DNA of 9,536 nucleotides from an uncultured Methanofollis sp. (lineage in GTDB: Archaea; Halobacteriota; Methanomicrobia; Methanomicrobiales; Methanofollaceae): positions 1-9,536 of the forward strand of contig NZ_CALFSA010000186.1 in assembly GCF_937919355.1 (NCBI RefSeq), given 5' to 3'. Under the pieces are notes generated by a model. The model had not been told where the DNA came from, did no database searches, and worked only from the letters and a program-made list of their open reading frames with translations. This document shows, piece after piece, positions 6,849 through 9,536 of this stretch. How positions within the stretch are numbered: the stretch's first letter is position 1; every line of letters begins with the position of its first letter. Position numbers and translations under genes: made by a program.

Positions 6849-6862
6849 CATAATAATATCTC
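6849..6862 (-). promoter_or_regulatory. Probable TATA box of the sensor gene
   Basis: On the minus strand the sequence reads GATATTATTATGGG, centred about 36 nt before the ATG at 6819. That would place the transcription start near 6830 with a leader of about ten bases and no ribosome site, in line with the other regulator gene in the window. Confidence 0.45.
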
Positions 6863-6913
6863 TCCTGCCTGTAGGAGGAATGCAGTGCCCCAAGCGGAAA
6901 GTATAGATAGGAA

Positions 6914-6950
6914 ATATACTATATGATATAGTTAGACCAATTAGTCTAAC
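6914..6950. promoter_or_regulatory. Promoter and inverted-repeat operator of the DUF169 operon
   Basis: Two overlapping signals. ACTATATGATATAGT (6918-6932) is a 15-bp palindrome around a central G and doubles as an AT-rich TATA region. Directly after it, GTTAGAC (6931-6937) and GTCTAAC (6944-6950) are perfect 7-bp arms around CAATTA; 18 of 20 bases obey the symmetry. This size and spacing fit a dimeric winged-helix protein. Placement just after the TATA region, near the expected transcription start, favours repression, presumably by the divergent sensor-regulator. Confidence 0.65.
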
Positions 6951-6955
6951 GCCTG

Positions 6956-6972
6956 CCCCGGGCCCTCCGGGG
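6956..6972 (+). repeat. GC hairpin in the operon leader, before the ribosome site
   Basis: CCCCGG (6956-6961) and CCGGGG (6967-6972) form a 6-bp all-GC stem with a 5-nt loop, possibly extended by G-U pairs at 6955/6973 and 6954/6974. It ends 3 nt before the GGAGG ribosome site (6976-6980). It could influence translation or message stability. Confidence 0.5.
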
Positions 6973-6987
6973 TGCGGAGGAAGAACC

Positions 6988-7668
6988 ATGTCATACGAAG
7001 CAGTCGTGAAAGACCTGACAGCGCTCCTGGGACTCAAGGGGAGCCCTGTCGCCGTGAAGCTTGCAAAGACCCCCGCAGACGTGCCGGCAGGCTGCGAGAA
7101 GATCGCAGAGAAGAGCAGGCACTGCCAGTTCGTGCAGGACGCCCGGCTGAAGGGCATGAAGGGCTACGCCACCCGCGAGGAGCACATGTGCAAGGGCGGC
7201 GCCGGCGTCATGGGTATCGAACCCCTCCCCGGGGCCGTGGCCAGGGGCAGCACCTACCATAAACTCGGCAACTTCAAGACCGCAGAAGGCGCCCTGGAGA
7301 CGGTCTCGGCCATCCCGAAGAACGAGGAGACCTACTACGCCTCGGTCTACGCACCCCTGGAGGCCGCGGACTTCGAGCCCGACGTCGTCGTCGTCGTCGC
7401 CACCCCCAGGCAGGCCCTCCGCCTCACCCAGGCGTACCTCCACGCCGCGGGCGGCAGGTTCTCCAGCGACTACTCGGGCATCCAGTCCCTCTGCGCCGAC
7501 GCCGTCGTCGCCGTCATGCAACGCGGCGTCCCCAACATGACCCTCGGCTGCAACGGGTCGAGGAAGAACTCGGGGATTGCGGAGGATGAGGTCATCATGG
7601 GCATCCCGCCGAAGGACCTCGCCCCGATCGTTGAGGCGCTGAAGGTATTCGCGGAGAAGTGGGGATAA
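6988..7668 (+). CDS. DUF169 family protein (COG2043)
   Basis: A 226-residue soluble protein matching the DUF169 pattern found mostly in archaea and anaerobic bacteria: VVKDLTALLGLKGSPVAVKL at the start, a central EEHMCKGGAGVMGI (64-77), a hydrophobic strand PDVVVVVATPRQALRLTQAY (131-150), and SSDYSGIQSLCADAVV with a late GCNGSR. Cysteines at 36, 46, 68, 169 and 188 could bind a metal, a cluster or a thiol-linked substrate. The biochemical function of the family is not established. The ATG is preceded by GGAGG with a 7-nt spacer. It is the first gene of a tight operon with the TusA-DsrE fusion (3 nt between stop and next start), which suggests a role in sulfur or redox chemistry; this is an inference from context. 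Confidence 0.85.
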   Translation: MSYEAVVKDLTALLGLKGSPVAVKLAKTPADVPAGCEKIAEKSRHCQFVQDARLKGMKGYATREEHMCKGGAGVMGIEPLPGAVARGSTYHKLGNFKTAEGALETVSAIPKNEETYYASVYAPLEAADFEPDVVVVVATPRQALRLTQAYLHAAGGRFSSDYSGIQSLCADAVVAVMQRGVPNMTLGCNGSRKNSGIAEDEVIMGIPPKDLAPIVEALKVFAEKWG

Positions 7669-7671
7669 AAA

Positions 7672-8506
<835 letters not shown>

Positions 8507-8508
<2 letters not shown>

Positions 8509-8513
8509 GGTGA
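8507..8513 (+). promoter_or_regulatory. Ribosome site overlapping the upstream stop codon
   Basis: GAGGTGA, 4 nt before the ATG at 8518, shares its first bases with the TGA stop of the TusA-DsrE gene. It fixes the start of the membrane-protein gene and points to translational coupling. Confidence 0.7.
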
Positions 8514-8517
8514 AAAC

Positions 8518-8847
8518 ATGGACATGACCTATCAGGTGATCGCCCTCGCGCTCCTCGTTGGCAGCGTCGTCACGGGCTTCATCACCTTCAGGATGCAGGG
8601 CATGAAACTCGCCCTCCACTTCGGCGCCATCATGCTCGCCCTCCTCGCCACCCTGGCGGCGGTCGCGACCGGCATGCCGGCCCTCGTCTCCGCCGCCGCA
8701 GTCCTCCAGGTGCTCGTCGCCGTCACGGCCTTCACGCAGCTCTGGGAGACCCTGAAGTACACCTTCCAGACCTCGCCGGGCTACGGGGCGCACATGGCGC
8801 TCGTGACGATGCTCCCGGTCTTCGCCGTGGCGACGGTGGCCCTGTAA
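8518..8847 (+). CDS. Small multi-pass membrane protein of the DUF169/TusA-DsrE operon
   Basis: A 109-residue hydrophobic protein with about four membrane segments: residues 6-24, 31-50, 53-72 and 90-108, with short loops and a more polar patch WETLKYTFQTSPGYGAH (75-91, with one mismatch-free run) before the last helix. No cysteine, no long soluble part and no recognised family motif. The gene starts 9 nt after the TusA-DsrE stop with a strong ribosome site, so it is very likely made together with the other two proteins. It may anchor them or move a sulfur compound across the membrane; I cannot tell from sequence. Residues M1 and M3 are both possible starts; the spacing favours M1. Confidence 0.75.
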   Translation: MDMTYQVIALALLVGSVVTGFITFRMQGMKLALHFGAIMLALLATLAAVATGMPALVSAAAVLQVLVAVTAFTQLWETLKYTFQTSPGYGAHMALVTMLPVFAVATVAL

Positions 8848-8863
8848 GGGCCGTCGTCACCTT

Positions 8864-8914
8864 CCTCTTTTTCTCTGCCGCAGGAACCTTCATGCGTCTC
8901 CGGGACGATTTTTT
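8864..8914 (+). terminator. T-rich tracts behind the operon
   Basis: CCTCTTTTTCTCT near 8864-8875 and T6 at 8909-8914 follow the membrane-protein stop at 8847. In archaea such tracts can end transcription without a hairpin. They suggest that the DUF169 operon ends before the gene at 8922, although the second tract is only 8 nt from that start. Confidence 0.45.
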
Positions 8915-8921
8915 CCGATAG

Positions 8922-9512
8922 ATGGTGGCGGCACATTTTCAGACCAGAGACCTGGAGGACGCCCTGGCGGCGGGGAACCGCGACGCCGTCCATGCCGCCC
9001 TCCATGACCTCCTCCTGTACAAGGCAGTGGATCCTCTCTCCCCTACCGACCTCGACGTGGTCGCAGGGGTGCTCGGCCTCGGCGGGAGGGCGGCGACGAT
9101 GGCCCTCCAGGTGATGTACGCCTCGGTTGTGCGGCAGGGGACTCTGCCGGCGGAGAAGGAGGAGGCGGCCGTGCGGATACGGGCGGCCCTCGGGCATTCC
9201 GGGGACGACCGCACGGCGGTGAGGCACGCCCTCCACCTCCTCGCGGTCCTGGGCGACGCACGGGCGGTGGTCGGGCAGTTAAAGTACGACGCACCCCGTT
9301 TCGCCGGCGGGAGGGTGAGAAAAGAGGACTACTTCTCCCCGGCGGTGGCGTCGGCCCTCACCCGCCACGACGCCGAACTCGCCGCGCTGGAGGCGTCGCT
9401 GAGGGGGCGTGCGGCGGAGGACGTGCGGGCTATCAGGGAGTATGCGCAGGATCCCGGTGCCTACGAGGAGAGAGTGCGTCAGGTGCAGGACGACGAGGTC
9501 GAGGTCCTGTAA
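8922..9512 (+). CDS. Hypothetical helical protein
   Basis: A 196-residue soluble protein that I do not recognise. It is rich in Ala, Arg, Glu, Asp and Leu and reads as mostly alpha-helical, with HEAT/armadillo-like spacing in the first 120 residues (DLEDALAAGNRDAVHAALHD, DLDVVAGVLGLGGRAATMAL, RTAVRHALHLLAVLGDARAV). The C-terminal part (about 125-196) is charged and ends in QDDEVEVL. It has no signal peptide, membrane segment or cysteine. The base usage is typical coding sequence of this genome. An in-frame TAG lies directly before the ATG, so the start is at 8922 or the GTG at 8925. No ribosome site or clear TATA box is seen. Function is unknown; a scaffold or regulatory adaptor is possible. 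Confidence 0.65.
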   Translation: MVAAHFQTRDLEDALAAGNRDAVHAALHDLLLYKAVDPLSPTDLDVVAGVLGLGGRAATMALQVMYASVVRQGTLPAEKEEAAVRIRAALGHSGDDRTAVRHALHLLAVLGDARAVVGQLKYDAPRFAGGRVRKEDYFSPAVASALTRHDAELAALEASLRGRAAEDVRAIREYAQDPGAYEERVRQVQDDEVEVL

Positions 9513-9536
9513 TAATACATTCAGATCTCCCGACAC

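Noticed and set aside
7381..7402. Run of GTC codons in the DUF169 gene as a microsatellite
   Set aside because: It encodes a buried strand of consecutive valines expected at this place in the family, with the GC-ending codon this genome favours. No sign of repeat expansion.

Overview
The window looks like a GC-rich euryarchaeal chromosome, most plausibly a methanogen of the Methanomicrobiales (the Methanoculleus/Methanofollis type). The grounds are archaeal TATA-like boxes 20-40 nt upstream of start codons, some nearly leaderless starts next to GGAGG/GAGGTGA ribosome sites, T-tract ends rather than clear bacterial hairpin terminators, and protein types common in that group: winged-helix regulators with PAS and GAF domains, DUF169, small lipoproteins and TusA/DsrE proteins. 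The assignment is an inference; there is no rRNA or marker gene here. I see no tRNA, CRISPR, insertion sequence or phage gene.

Left part (1-3593) is a set of exported or membrane-anchored proteins. On the minus strand lie an M3-family zinc oligopeptidase lipoprotein (cut off by the left edge) and, upstream of it, a two-cupin lipoprotein. Divergent from the cupin gene is a membrane-anchored SagB-like nitroreductase. The cupin and nitroreductase genes share an 87-bp AT-containing promoter region.

Middle part (3594-5184) begins with a 265-bp stretch that holds no convincing gene but has a strong two-stage hairpin (3739-3785) and a perfect 20-bp palindrome (3809-3828) abutting a TATA box. That promoter drives an unusual 411-residue protein: an N-terminal MarR-type winged helix joined to a C-terminal class I SAM-dependent methyltransferase. 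Its MarR half is visibly poorer in GC than the neighbours. It ends in an A7/T7 tract facing the next gene.

Right part (5185-9512) looks like one regulatory unit. A 544-residue one-component sensor (wHTH-PAS-GAF-GAF, minus strand) is divergent from a tight three-gene operon: a DUF169 protein, a TusA-TusA-DsrE fusion, and a small multi-pass membrane protein. The 168-bp divergent region carries a nearly perfect inverted repeat (GTTAGAC-N6-GTCTAAC), a matching half site at the sensor's own promoter, an 11-bp direct repeat, and a GC-rich hairpin just before the operon's ribosome site. I infer that the sensor controls the operon and itself, and that the operon handles sulfur transfer or thiol/redox chemistry at the membrane. 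This is the best candidate for an undescribed system in the window. A gene of unknown function (8922-9512) follows on the same strand after T-rich tracts.
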